DNA of 46,173 nucleotides from Nanobdellati archaeon (lineage in GTDB: Archaea > Nanobdellota > Nanobdellia > UBA10117). Of the stretch, positions 8,725 through 17,641 are shown in pieces. The stretch's first letter is position 1; every line of letters starts with the position of its first letter. The DNA is taken from assembly GCA_016204275.1 (NCBI GenBank), contig JACQKZ010000007.1:1-46173 (forward strand). Reading direction: 5' to 3'. The notes below the pieces were generated by a model, which saw only the letters and a list, made by a program, of their open reading frames with translations, was not told the origin of the DNA and searched no databases. The translations under genes were made by a program, and so were the position numbers.

Positions 8725-9497
8725 AAAAAGTTTGGATTGACACAGATATAGGCACAGATGTAGATGACTTGCTCGCGCTTATTTACGCGCTGAAAAATCC
8801 CGAGCTGAAAGTTATGGGCGCTTCTACTGTGATCGGCGATTCTGAAAAGCGCGCAAAAATCGCCGCAGAAACAGCAAATTTGCTCGGAAAGGCAATCGAA
8901 GCAGCGCCTGGCGCAAACCTCCCAATGCTTAGCGATGGAAAAAATTACTGGTGCGGCTACGAAGGCGATGGGATGGACTTGCAGAAAACAAAAATCGGCA
9001 GGCCAGCCACCGCTTGCCTGCAAAACATAGTAACAGATCCATCTTACACAATCGCCTGCATCGCGCCAATGACAAACATCGCCACTGCAGCAAATTTATC
9101 TGGCTCGCTTATTTTAGCCGAACTTTATATTATGGGGCAGGCAGGCTCGCACAACTTCCGTGTTGATAAGCCAGCTTCTGATATTGTTAAATATTGTTCT
9201 ACTGGCAAAACATTAGTTACAACAGATGTTGCAAAAAAAGTTTATTTGACAAAGGAAGAAATGTTTGGCTTGAAGACAGGAAACGCGGAATTGGACAAAG
9301 CAATTTACACAAATGCAGGCAACTGGTTAAAGCACTCGCCATACAAAGACAGATTTTATTTATACGATCCGCTGACTGTTGCTGCAGTTGCAAGGCCGGA
9401 CTTGCTGAAATTTGAAAATATTAGCGGCATAAGGACATCAGTCAGCGTAAAAGCAGATAAATTCAAGGAACACTTTTTAGAAATCTTAACATCATAG
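8721..9497 (+). CDS. Inosine/uridine-preferring nucleoside hydrolase family
   Basis: WIDTDIGTDVDDLLALIYAL, GASTVIGD, CIAPMTNIA, YDPLTVAA. Confidence 0.88.
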   Translation: MKKVWIDTDIGTDVDDLLALIYALKNPELKVMGASTVIGDSEKRAKIAAETANLLGKAIEAAPGANLPMLSDGKNYWCGYEGDGMDLQKTKIGRPATACLQNIVTDPSYTIACIAPMTNIATAANLSGSLILAELYIMGQAGSHNFRVDKPASDIVKYCSTGKTLVTTDVAKKVYLTKEEMFGLKTGNAELDKAIYTNAGNWLKHSPYKDRFYLYDPLTVAAVARPDLLKFENISGIRTSVSVKADKFKEHFLEILTS

Positions 9498-9520
9498 CAA
9501 CCAAAACCTTTTTATATTAG

Positions 9521-9539
9521 TAGTGTCTTAAATACACTA
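9521..9539 (+). promoter_or_regulatory. Palindromic operator upstream of nadA
   Basis: TAGTGTCTTAAATACACTA directly after TATA-like ctttttatatta, 2 bp before the nadA ATG. Confidence 0.82.
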
Positions 9540-9541
9540 AT

Positions 9542-10537
9542 ATGGGAATACAAATAGCGAGGCATGTTTTAGAAAATGTTAATCTAGCAAGAACGCAGGT
9601 AATCCAGCCAAGCAACGCCAGCTATGTTGCCGGCCTGCTCCAGCAAATCGAAGACCTAAAGCAGGAATTGAACGCGGTCATTCCGGCCCATTACTACCAA
9701 AGGCAGGAAGTCAAGTGGGTTGCGGATTTTATTGGCGATTCCTTAGAGTTAGCGAAAAAATCCAAAGAAACAACTGCCGGTACAATTGTTTTTGCAGGCG
9801 TGACATTCATGGCAGAGACTGCGAAACTTTTGAATCCTGACAAAACAGTCCTGGTGCCAAACCTGCAGGCCGGCTGTTCGCTTGCAGACAGCATCACGGC
9901 TGGCCAGCTGAGATATTTGCGGGAAAAATATCCGGATGCGGCTGTTGTTGCATATGTTAACACAACCGCCGCAGTCAAGGCGGAATCAGATGTATGCTGC
10001 ACTTCCGCAAATTATGAAAAAATTATCCGCGCATTGCCGCAGAAGCAGATTATTTTTGTGCCAGACACGCACATGGCACAAAACCTGAACGCAAAAATTA
10101 AAGCTGAAACAGGAAAAGAAATTATTGGCTGGAGCGGCGAGTGCATCGTGCACAAACAATTTGGCGATGGGCAGATTAAAGCCTACAAGCAGGCCATGCC
10201 AGACCTCAAAGTATTAGTCCATATCGAGTGCCCGACAGCAGTTGTTGGTTCAGCGGATTACGCCGGCAGCACGTCCGGAATAAGAAAATACGTGCGCGAA
10301 AATCCGCAGCAGAAATATTTTTTGGTTTTGACAGAGTGCGGCATGATTGGCGACTTGCAAACAGAATTTCCGGACAGGAATTTTGAAACACCATGCACAA
10401 TCTGCCAGTACATGAAAGAAATAACTCTCGAGAATATTTTGCAGAGCCTGCAGACTGGCCAGCATGAAATTAAAATAGACGAAAAAATAGCTGCAAGAGC
10501 GAGGAAATCTCTGGAAAGAATGTTTGAGATTGGCTAA
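9542..10537 (+). CDS. nadA: Quinolinate synthase A
   Basis: AHYYQRQEVKWVADFIGDSLELAK, PNLQAGCSLADS, YVNTTAAVKAESDVCCTSAN, FVPDTHMAQN, HIECP, TECGM, CTICQYMKEIT. Confidence 0.95.
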   Translation: MGIQIARHVLENVNLARTQVIQPSNASYVAGLLQQIEDLKQELNAVIPAHYYQRQEVKWVADFIGDSLELAKKSKETTAGTIVFAGVTFMAETAKLLNPDKTVLVPNLQAGCSLADSITAGQLRYLREKYPDAAVVAYVNTTAAVKAESDVCCTSANYEKIIRALPQKQIIFVPDTHMAQNLNAKIKAETGKEIIGWSGECIVHKQFGDGQIKAYKQAMPDLKVLVHIECPTAVVGSADYAGSTSGIRKYVRENPQQKYFLVLTECGMIGDLQTEFPDRNFETPCTICQYMKEITLENILQSLQTGQHEIKIDEKIAARARKSLERMFEIG

Positions 10538-10582
10538 GAAAAAACAGTGAAGATAAAATATTGCTAAAGGCTACGTCACAAC

Positions 10583-11284
10583 TTATTTGATATTTTCGAT
10601 AGTTTTACGTGCGAATGGTCTAAAAATGCTGCCACAACTAGGATCTTCGTAGTCGATTGGCTCTAATCTTAATAATTCAAGTCCAACGCAGCCGTTTGTA
10701 ATTTTAATATCTGCCCACACTGCATCACCATTTCTGAAAAAGAACCTCCGCAGATGACCAAATCTATCGCTATAATCTTCATCGTGTTTCCAATTATCTT
10801 TATTTAACAAATCCTGTGTGGGTATGTGGTACTGCTGTCCTATTTGTGTTGCATAATCTTTCATAAAATCCACTATGTGTGGTTTCAGTGTCTCCACGGG
10901 AATTTTTTTAATAATCTTCTTTGGCGGCGGGCTTTGCCCTTTAATCGCATAAATAGTTTTTTCTAAACCTTCGGCATCTCTCTTTTTGAAAGACGTTGCA
11001 AGTTTAAGCAAATTTTCTGCGACAGGAACTAATTTTTCATAGCCGACACTAAGGCATAGATGTTCAACATACTGCAGAGCGAACATTATATCTTGCCAAG
11101 CCTCTCCAGTTTCTTCGTCTTCTATGTCTTCTTTAATGATGCCTGTTTGTTTTATTAAGTTATCAAGTGTCTGTTCAGAACTTTCACCTTTAATTCTATT
11201 TTCAAGTTCCCAGCCCCACTCTTGTTCATATAAAGTCTTAAGTTTTTTTACACAGCTCTCATATTGTATCTTAAGTGTAGCCAT
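10583..11284 (-). CDS. Hypothetical protein
   Basis: 233-aa ORF with no recognised family. Confidence 0.55.
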   Translation of the reverse strand: MATLKIQYESCVKKLKTLYEQEWGWELENRIKGESSEQTLDNLIKQTGIIKEDIEDEETGEAWQDIMFALQYVEHLCLSVGYEKLVPVAENLLKLATSFKKRDAEGLEKTIYAIKGQSPPPKKIIKKIPVETLKPHIVDFMKDYATQIGQQYHIPTQDLLNKDNWKHDEDYSDRFGHLRRFFFRNGDAVWADIKITNGCVGLELLRLEPIDYEDPSCGSIFRPFARKTIENIK

Positions 11285-11366
11285 AATAGAAATTCAATAT
11301 CGACAACATTTATAAATCTTTCCGTGCCTTTTAGCATTATTTACAACCGAAACATTTATAAAGTAG

Positions 11367-11385
11367 TAGTGTATTAAATACACTA
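11367..11385 (+). promoter_or_regulatory. Perfect palindromic operator upstream of the MQO-like gene
   Basis: TAGTGTATTAAATACACTA just downstream of TATA-like atttataaag. Confidence 0.82.
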
Positions 11386-11453
11386 AGAAAGCACAGAAAA
11401 ATAGCTGCGCAGTGCAAGGGCTTTTAAAGCCCTGCAAAATGCAGGAGAAAAAC

Positions 11454-12881
11454 ATGGAAAAATACGAACTCGTAATTGTTGGCGGCGGAGTAACAGGCAC
11501 AGCAGAGCTTGATTTAGCAGCCAGATTCACGGGCATAAAAAGCATGGCCCTTCTGGAATCGCGGCTTAATCCCGGCGAGGAAAATTCCGCAGTCTGGATG
11601 AACGCCAACACGCTGCACAGGGGCTGGGAGACACAGCACGCATACTCGCAAGTAAGCATGGACAGCCATTCCGCGGACATGATAGTTGCCTACGCAAGGC
11701 ACTATGGCCTTGACAAAGGGCTTGACAAAATAATCAACGAATTCCCAAAAATGCTTCTTGCAGTCGGGGAAAAAGAAATACAAAAATTATACGAACGATA
11801 TGGGCAGATGCGCGGGCTTTTTCCGGGCCTTGAACTGCTTGATGCAGAAGGCATCGCAAGGGTTGAGCCAAACGTAATGCGCGGCAGAAATCCAAAACAA
11901 AAAGTCGCTGCAATCTACCGCAGGCAAAATGAATACGCGGTTGATTACGGAAAGCTGGCCCAGCATTTTGTCGAAACCGCAGCAAAAGAGGGGCAGGCCG
12001 AAGGAAAAACAGTAAACGTTTACACTGGCACAAAAGTTTTGGGAATCACTCTGCAAGAAAATGGAACTTATAGAATTAAAACAAGCAATCCACAACATCC
12101 AGACATAGAAACACGCGCCCTGATGATTTCCGCAGGCGCACACAGCCTGTTCCTGGCAAAGCAAATGGGGCACTGCCAATACTTATCTGTTACGCCAATC
12201 GCCGGCGATTTTTACAGAACGCCAAAAGGCCTGAACGGAAAAGTTTACACGATTCAAAACCCAAACATACCATTTGCGGCAATCCACGGTGATCCGGACT
12301 TGGAAGAAACAGATAAAACAAGGTGGGGTCCGACAGCAAGATTTGTCCCGAGGCTTGACAAGTTTGACAAATCAACTGCAAAGGCCTGGAGAAAATCATT
12401 TGGCGGCCCTGGAGCAGTGGCCAGCCTCGCAGACATACTGACAGATTTTGAAAAAACCGCGTTCATGGCAAAAAACTTTTTATATCAATTGCCATTTGGC
12501 TTGGACAAATATACATTTGCGCGAAGCATAAGAAAAGTAATCCCGTCAACAAAAGTCGAAGACATAACGCGCGCAGAAGGTGTCGGCGGAATCCGGCCGC
12601 AAATCATAGATACGAGGGCGCCGCATGGAAAAAAACTTTTACTTGGAGAAGCAAAAGTAATAATTGATGGTGGTGAAGAAGTCTTGATAAGAGCGCACGA
12701 AGGCAGGCCAGCCAAAGGCAAGCTGATTGTGAATATGACTCCATCACCAGGCGCAACAATGTGCGAGGGAAACGCGGAGTTCGACATCAGGCACATCGCA
12801 AAAGAGTTAGGTGTTCCATTTTACCAGGATAAATTCGAACAGTTTTATCGCTTGAAAAAAACGGAGGCGATTGTAGCATGA
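11454..12881 (+). CDS. FAD-dependent oxidoreductase, malate:quinone oxidoreductase-like
   Basis: ELVIVGGGVTGTAELDLAARFTG Rossmann motif; EGVGGIRPQIIDTRAPHGKKLLLGEAKVI; NMTPSPGATMCEGNAEFDIRHIAKELG; ATG 11454 preceded by gcaggag. Confidence 0.72.
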   Translation: MEKYELVIVGGGVTGTAELDLAARFTGIKSMALLESRLNPGEENSAVWMNANTLHRGWETQHAYSQVSMDSHSADMIVAYARHYGLDKGLDKIINEFPKMLLAVGEKEIQKLYERYGQMRGLFPGLELLDAEGIARVEPNVMRGRNPKQKVAAIYRRQNEYAVDYGKLAQHFVETAAKEGQAEGKTVNVYTGTKVLGITLQENGTYRIKTSNPQHPDIETRALMISAGAHSLFLAKQMGHCQYLSVTPIAGDFYRTPKGLNGKVYTIQNPNIPFAAIHGDPDLEETDKTRWGPTARFVPRLDKFDKSTAKAWRKSFGGPGAVASLADILTDFEKTAFMAKNFLYQLPFGLDKYTFARSIRKVIPSTKVEDITRAEGVGGIRPQIIDTRAPHGKKLLLGEAKVIIDGGEEVLIRAHEGRPAKGKLIVNMTPSPGATMCEGNAEFDIRHIAKELGVPFYQDKFEQFYRLKKTEAIVA

Positions 12882-13759
12882 AACCAAAAAATGTTTTATT
12901 ATCAGCAAAACAAACCGCGTATGAATATTTCAAAAGAGAAAACGATAACTTGGCTGAAATTTTATCTGCAGAAGATTTGGCAACTATTAAGGCAGGCCAT
13001 GATGAACATTACGCCGCACTGAATCACGTAAGAAAAGTTCTTGAATCTTTGGGCATTCCTTACCAAAGGGTTTACCAGCCATACGCAGCTTTTGAAGAAT
13101 TTAAAGGCAGGGATTTGGTAATTTCTGTCGGCGGAGACGGCACTGTACTAAACACTGCGCACTATATTACAGATGAAACGCCCGTCCTTACTGTAAAATC
13201 AGATGGTAGAAGCAAGGGCGCGTTATGCTTGTTTGATGCCACAGAATTCCAGAGAATTATTGAAGACATAGTTTCAGACAATCATAAAACCGAGCTTTGG
13301 ACGAGGGTAGAAGGCAGGTTAGGAAATAAAACTGATTTGGCTTTGAATGACATTCTCGTTGGCCCCAAGTACAGCCCTGGGGCTGCGAGATACAACATCC
13401 GCTTTAGCGACACGGAAGAAAAGCAAATCAGCAGCGGCGTTATAACATCTACTGGAGCAGGCTCGACAGGCTGGTATGTTAACATCGCAGGCAATAATGG
13501 CACATTCAGCAGGACTGCGCAAGAGTTAAGGTTCATCGCGCGCGAATACCGAACAGATGCAGGCTATACTCTGACCAAAGGCACGCTCGGGCCAAGCGAT
13601 GTTCTTGAAATAAGATCATTGATGAACATTGATGGCATCGTTAGCTTCGATGGCGACACACAAAAGAGAATGCACAGCTTTGCGCGGGGCGAAACAATCC
13701 AAATGAGGATATCTGACAAGCCCTTGCATGTTGTTGTTCCGCAGAATAGTGTAAGTTAG
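12878..13759 (+). CDS. nadK: NAD kinase
   Basis: VISVGGDGTVLNTAHYI (GGDGT), TSTGAGSTGWYVN, SFDGD. Confidence 0.88.
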   Translation: MKPKNVLLSAKQTAYEYFKRENDNLAEILSAEDLATIKAGHDEHYAALNHVRKVLESLGIPYQRVYQPYAAFEEFKGRDLVISVGGDGTVLNTAHYITDETPVLTVKSDGRSKGALCLFDATEFQRIIEDIVSDNHKTELWTRVEGRLGNKTDLALNDILVGPKYSPGAARYNIRFSDTEEKQISSGVITSTGAGSTGWYVNIAGNNGTFSRTAQELRFIAREYRTDAGYTLTKGTLGPSDVLEIRSLMNIDGIVSFDGDTQKRMHSFARGETIQMRISDKPLHVVVPQNSVS

Positions 13760-13783
13760 AATGCTGGGGGAAACCTTTTTAAT

Positions 13784-13802
13784 TAGCGTTAAAAATACAA
13801 TT
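13784..13802 (+). promoter_or_regulatory. Degenerate palindrome at the nrtR promoter (possible autoregulation)
   Basis: TAGCGTTAAAAATACAATT immediately after TATA-like cctttttaat. Confidence 0.4.
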
Positions 13803-13804
13803 AC

Positions 13805-14500
13805 ATGGCCACATCTGAGCTTGATAAATATTCAAAGCCTTCGGTTGCAGTAGACATAGTTGTTTTTACGATAATGGGCAATGAGTTAAAAGTTCTTTTA
13901 ATCAAGCGCGGCCAGCCACCCTTCGCAGGCCAGTGGAGCCTGCCAGGCGGTTTTATACAAATTGATGAGCAATTGGAGGGGGCTGCGCTTCGTGAGCTCA
14001 ATGAAGAGACTGGCGTGCGGGATGTTTATCTCGAACAGCTTTACACTTTTGGGAATCTGAATCGCGACCCGCGCGGTCGAGTCATTTCTGTAAGTTATTT
14101 TGTTCTTGTTGATTCAACAAAAATAAAACCGTTTGTGACTGGGAAAGAAAATATCAGCGAAGTTCAGTGGGTATCTATTGAAAAATTGCCGTCATTAGCA
14201 TTCGACCATGATAAAATAGTAAAATACGCGCTCAGGCGGCTCAGGTATAAGCTGGAATACACTGCGGTCGGCCTCGAACTCTTGCCGGATAATTTTACGC
14301 TGACTGATTTGCAAAGGCTTTACGAAATAATACTCAGCCAAAAAATCGACAAAAGAAATTTCAGGAAGAAAATTTTATCTATGGGAATTCTTGAGAAGAC
14401 AAAGGTCTTCAAGAAGGGCGCGCACAGGCCGGCAATGCTTTACAAATTCAAAAAGGCCAAGCCAATCTCGACATTTAGGGGATTTAAGTTTGAAGGATAG
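13805..14500 (+). CDS. nrtR: NrtR-type transcriptional regulator (Nudix domain plus C-terminal winged helix)
   Basis: GGFIQIDEQLEGAALRELNEETGV Nudix box; LTDLQRLYEIILSQKIDKRNFRKKILSMGIL wHTH; GAHRPAMLYKF. Confidence 0.9.
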   Translation: MATSELDKYSKPSVAVDIVVFTIMGNELKVLLIKRGQPPFAGQWSLPGGFIQIDEQLEGAALRELNEETGVRDVYLEQLYTFGNLNRDPRGRVISVSYFVLVDSTKIKPFVTGKENISEVQWVSIEKLPSLAFDHDKIVKYALRRLRYKLEYTAVGLELLPDNFTLTDLQRLYEIILSQKIDKRNFRKKILSMGILEKTKVFKKGAHRPAMLYKFKKAKPISTFRGFKFEG

Positions 14501-14550
14501 TAAAGTGCGCAGGTATTATTCAAGTAAAAGCTTTTAAGTTTCCAAACCGC

Positions 14551-15006
14551 TTGTCAGCCATGGCCAAACAAAGGTTTGCAGGCAAGTTCAAGTCCCTCGA
14601 CATAGTCACAGCAGAGGCAGCCTTCGAGTCTTATGGCAAGACACTGGACGAGGTGTTTGCAAACTCTGCGCTTGCGATCGCGGAGACGATGACTGACTCC
14701 GCGAAAGTAAAACCAAAAGTAAAAAAATCAATCAAGCTCGTGAACTCTGACTTAAACGCGTTGCTGGTTGACTTTCTCAATGAAATCGTGCGCATGACAG
14801 ATACAGACAAATTATTTTTTTCCAAATTCAAGACAAAAATAACTGATGCGGGCGGAACGTGGATTCTGCAGGCCGAGCTGGCCGGCGAGAGGATCAACCC
14901 GAAGAAGCACGAGCAGCGCGCGGACATCAAAGCGGTAACATGGCACATGTTCGAGCTGAAGAAGAGCAGGAAGGGCTGGACTGCACGGGTTGTGCTCGAC
15001 ATCTAA
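14551..15006 (+). CDS. Archease (RtcB activator)
   Basis: TAEAAFESYGKTLDEVFANSALAIAETM ... LLVDFLNEIVRMTDTDKLFFSKF ... DIKAVTWHMFEL. Confidence 0.88.
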   Translation: MSAMAKQRFAGKFKSLDIVTAEAAFESYGKTLDEVFANSALAIAETMTDSAKVKPKVKKSIKLVNSDLNALLVDFLNEIVRMTDTDKLFFSKFKTKITDAGGTWILQAELAGERINPKKHEQRADIKAVTWHMFELKKSRKGWTARVVLDI

Positions 15007-15038
15007 ATATTTAAAAGTCCAGCTAGTTAGGCAAAACT

Positions 15039-15131
15039 ATGATACAACTTCCAAAAGAACACCCGCCAGTGAAACAGATTTCTGAAGTGGTGTAGGAGAT
15101 TCCGAAGAGCCATAAGAAACTATTTCGCTAA
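15039..15131 (+). pseudogene. Degenerate duplicate of the rtcB 5' end
   Basis: MIQLPKEHPPVKQISEVV*EIPKSHKK parallels the RtcB start MIRLPEKKPELKQISEVVWEISPDYKK; TGG (Trp) is TAG here. Confidence 0.85.
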
Positions 15132-15167
15132 AGATTTTTAAACTTCAGATAATGATATATTTACGTC

Positions 15168-17051
15168 ATGGCTATTAATATTATAATTTTAGAGATAAAT
15201 CTATTCAAAGATTACGTTAAATTAAAAAATAATTCTGTAAATCCTGTGAATTTGCGCGACTGGAAACTTATCGACAGCACTCCAACAAATCAGAAGCGCC
15301 ACAAATTTATTTTTCCCAAAGATTTTTTCCTACAACCAAACGCGACTGTAAAAATCTGGAGTGGCGTTGGAAAAAATAATATAAATAATATTTATCAAAA
15401 TCGCCGCGCCAAAATATGGAACAATCTGGGCGACACTGCAACTTTTTACGATTCAAACGGAAATAAAACTGATGAAATTACTGTTGGCGCGCCGCCAAAA
15501 GGTGGGCGCGGCGAGGGCGCAAAACCGCCGAAGCCGCCAAAACAAACTGCAAAAATTACGATTTCTGGTTTTGTAAACGATGGCGTTTGCAGTCAGCCAA
15601 TAACTAATGCCGAACTTACATTCCAGCCGCTCAAAGGCGCTGGCACAGTAAAAACAAACTCCGACGATTCTGGATATTACAAAGCTGAATTAAATGGCGG
15701 GCAGGATTACACAGTTACAGTTTCCGCCAAAAACTACGACGATTTTCCAGACACAATTAACACAAAAGTTGGAAAAGACATAACTAAAAATTTTAAGCTC
15801 AATCCAAACATAGACATTGAACTTGGCGTTGATTCGACTGAAGTTAAGTTTACTAGGAAAGATGATAATTTAATAAATGTCGTCAAACAACTGACAAACA
15901 AAATTACAGTTGATTTTAATACAGATTACACGTTTACGGCTAAGATTTCTCTTAAGAAGGGCACAACAAACGAGATTCGTGGAACTCTGGTAGAGAATAA
16001 TAAAAAAGACAGAAATATAAAGTTTGATGATGCGTGTCGAATTGGTGACGGCGATAAAGCATTAGCAATTACATTTGATGCGATCAAAAATAACTGGAAA
16101 TGGTATAAGTTTGGCTGGTTCTGGTGGGCGGAAGCTGTTGAGACTGAAAAAACATTTAATTATTCAGTCTCATTACTGGGAAAATACGGCAATAACAAAT
16201 TTGGCCCAGTTAATACGCCGATTGGTAAAATAGTTGTTAAAGTAAATAAGGAAAAACTTAATGCACTTAATGCACATAATTTATTGCTGGGTATCCAATG
16301 GGCTGCAGGCATTGGTGCAATCATTGCTGCCATAGTTGCGGCTATATTTATATTACCAGCTATTGCCGTAGCTTTGGGCATAAGTGTTGCCGCCGGCGCA
16401 GCTGGCGTGAATGCTGCCCTCTCTGGTCTCATATCTGGGTCGTTGGCAGCGGCATGGGGCGTTCTAGAAACCGCCAAACAAACGGCTTTGAAAACAATGG
16501 ATGACCCACCAAAATTCGATAAAAATTACAACAAGCTAGTACGCATGCCTTTAAAAACAGCATCGCATAGAGCAAATATTAAAAGGCTTGTGCTATTCAA
16601 TTCAGCAATAGTATTGAGTAGGGATAGGCTTTATAGCGCACAACTCAAGGGCGATAGAAAGACAATGAAAAAACAGTTAGGCAACATCAGCCGGTTGTTA
16701 AAAGGCAACCAAAAAAATGTAGCAAGTGTAATAAAATTAGTTAAAGATGCGAATAAAAACCTACATAAATACAAGACACTATTCTCACAAAGCAAAATAG
16801 CTAAACTACGAAAAGCCATAAGGGCAGGCAAGGTGCCAAAAAAAGTTATTTTCTCCAAACTTAAAAAATATGGCTTTTCTAAAACACAACTGGACTTACT
16901 ATTTGCTGTTGCAAAGAGCAGAAAAGTAAGAGATAAGAATTTTTTAGTGCTGCCAAAATTACGTGCCCTGCCTCGCGCCATCGAAGCATTGAATAAGTCA
17001 TTTGTAACTAATATCAAACGGGAAGTGGCATACTACGCAAAACAACTTTAA
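15168..17051 (+). CDS. Lamin-tail-like plus carboxypeptidase-regulatory-like domain protein with hydrophobic segment
   Basis: N-terminus LEINLFKDYVKLKNNSVNPVNLRDWKLID...FPKDFFLQPNATVKIWSG resembles LTD; ITISGFVNDGVCSQPITNAELTFQPLKGAGTVKTNSDDSGYYKAEL resembles CarboxypepD_reg; Ala/Ile-rich hydrophobic stretch. Confidence 0.6.
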   Translation: MAINIIILEINLFKDYVKLKNNSVNPVNLRDWKLIDSTPTNQKRHKFIFPKDFFLQPNATVKIWSGVGKNNINNIYQNRRAKIWNNLGDTATFYDSNGNKTDEITVGAPPKGGRGEGAKPPKPPKQTAKITISGFVNDGVCSQPITNAELTFQPLKGAGTVKTNSDDSGYYKAELNGGQDYTVTVSAKNYDDFPDTINTKVGKDITKNFKLNPNIDIELGVDSTEVKFTRKDDNLINVVKQLTNKITVDFNTDYTFTAKISLKKGTTNEIRGTLVENNKKDRNIKFDDACRIGDGDKALAITFDAIKNNWKWYKFGWFWWAEAVETEKTFNYSVSLLGKYGNNKFGPVNTPIGKIVVKVNKEKLNALNAHNLLLGIQWAAGIGAIIAAIVAAIFILPAIAVALGISVAAGAAGVNAALSGLISGSLAAAWGVLETAKQTALKTMDDPPKFDKNYNKLVRMPLKTASHRANIKRLVLFNSAIVLSRDRLYSAQLKGDRKTMKKQLGNISRLLKGNQKNVASVIKLVKDANKNLHKYKTLFSQSKIAKLRKAIRAGKVPKKVIFSKLKKYGFSKTQLDLLFAVAKSRKVRDKNFLVLPKLRALPRAIEALNKSFVTNIKREVAYYAKQL

Positions 17052-17052
17052 A

Positions 17053-17640
17053 ATGAACGGTCAGGTAATACGAGTAAATGATTTGAAATTTTATAGATAT
17101 CCAGAAATATCGATGCGCGTGCGTGGAAGCAGATTGTCACTGCAAAGACTTCTTCACATCGCCACAGATAGAACTTTGCCATGCGCACAAAGAGCAATAA
17201 CCTTAGCTTACAATTATGAAAAGATAAATATACCAAAAGGCCCGACGGTAGTAGTTCCAATCTTGTTTTATTCTGGTGATGTGCCCGTCGAAGTTTACCA
17301 TTACATAATGCAGACACAAGTTGCCGCCGGAAGATATAACACGGGTTACTCATTTTTCTTGCCGGCAATAGCCAACGAAAACGCTATTTTTATGGCCCCC
17401 CAGACATTAGACGGCTGGGGCATACCAAGGGCGGTTGCGGGAAGAATGATTGTGGAAGACATACGCCGCGCAAAAAACAGTCTGGAGCAGCAGATCTCAA
17501 CTTTTGAGAGTATTGCTGTGCCAGAGACAGATGTCCCGCCAAAACGGAATATATTGCAAAACTTATTCTTACGATTAACTATATCACAGAAAGCAGCAGT
17601 TAGTATAAAAATCGCCAGAAGTAATAAAATAAAGGAATAA
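17053..17640 (+). CDS. Hypothetical protein
   Basis: 195-aa ORF between the 627-aa gene and rtcB. Confidence 0.6.
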   Translation: MNGQVIRVNDLKFYRYPEISMRVRGSRLSLQRLLHIATDRTLPCAQRAITLAYNYEKINIPKGPTVVVPILFYSGDVPVEVYHYIMQTQVAAGRYNTGYSFFLPAIANENAIFMAPQTLDGWGIPRAVAGRMIVEDIRRAKNSLEQQISTFESIAVPETDVPPKRNILQNLFLRLTISQKAAVSIKIARSNKIKE

Positions 17641-17641
17641 A

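Noticed and set aside
11417-11431. GGGCTTTTAAAGCCC palindrome upstream of the MQO-like gene as a terminator
   Set aside because: It lies in the 5' UTR between operator and start codon without a T-run; at most a leader hairpin.
2022-14500. Phage-defence NAD depletion or reconstitution system
   Set aside because: The genes look like ordinary biosynthesis/salvage plus regulation; no TIR, Sir2 or other NADase effector is visible.
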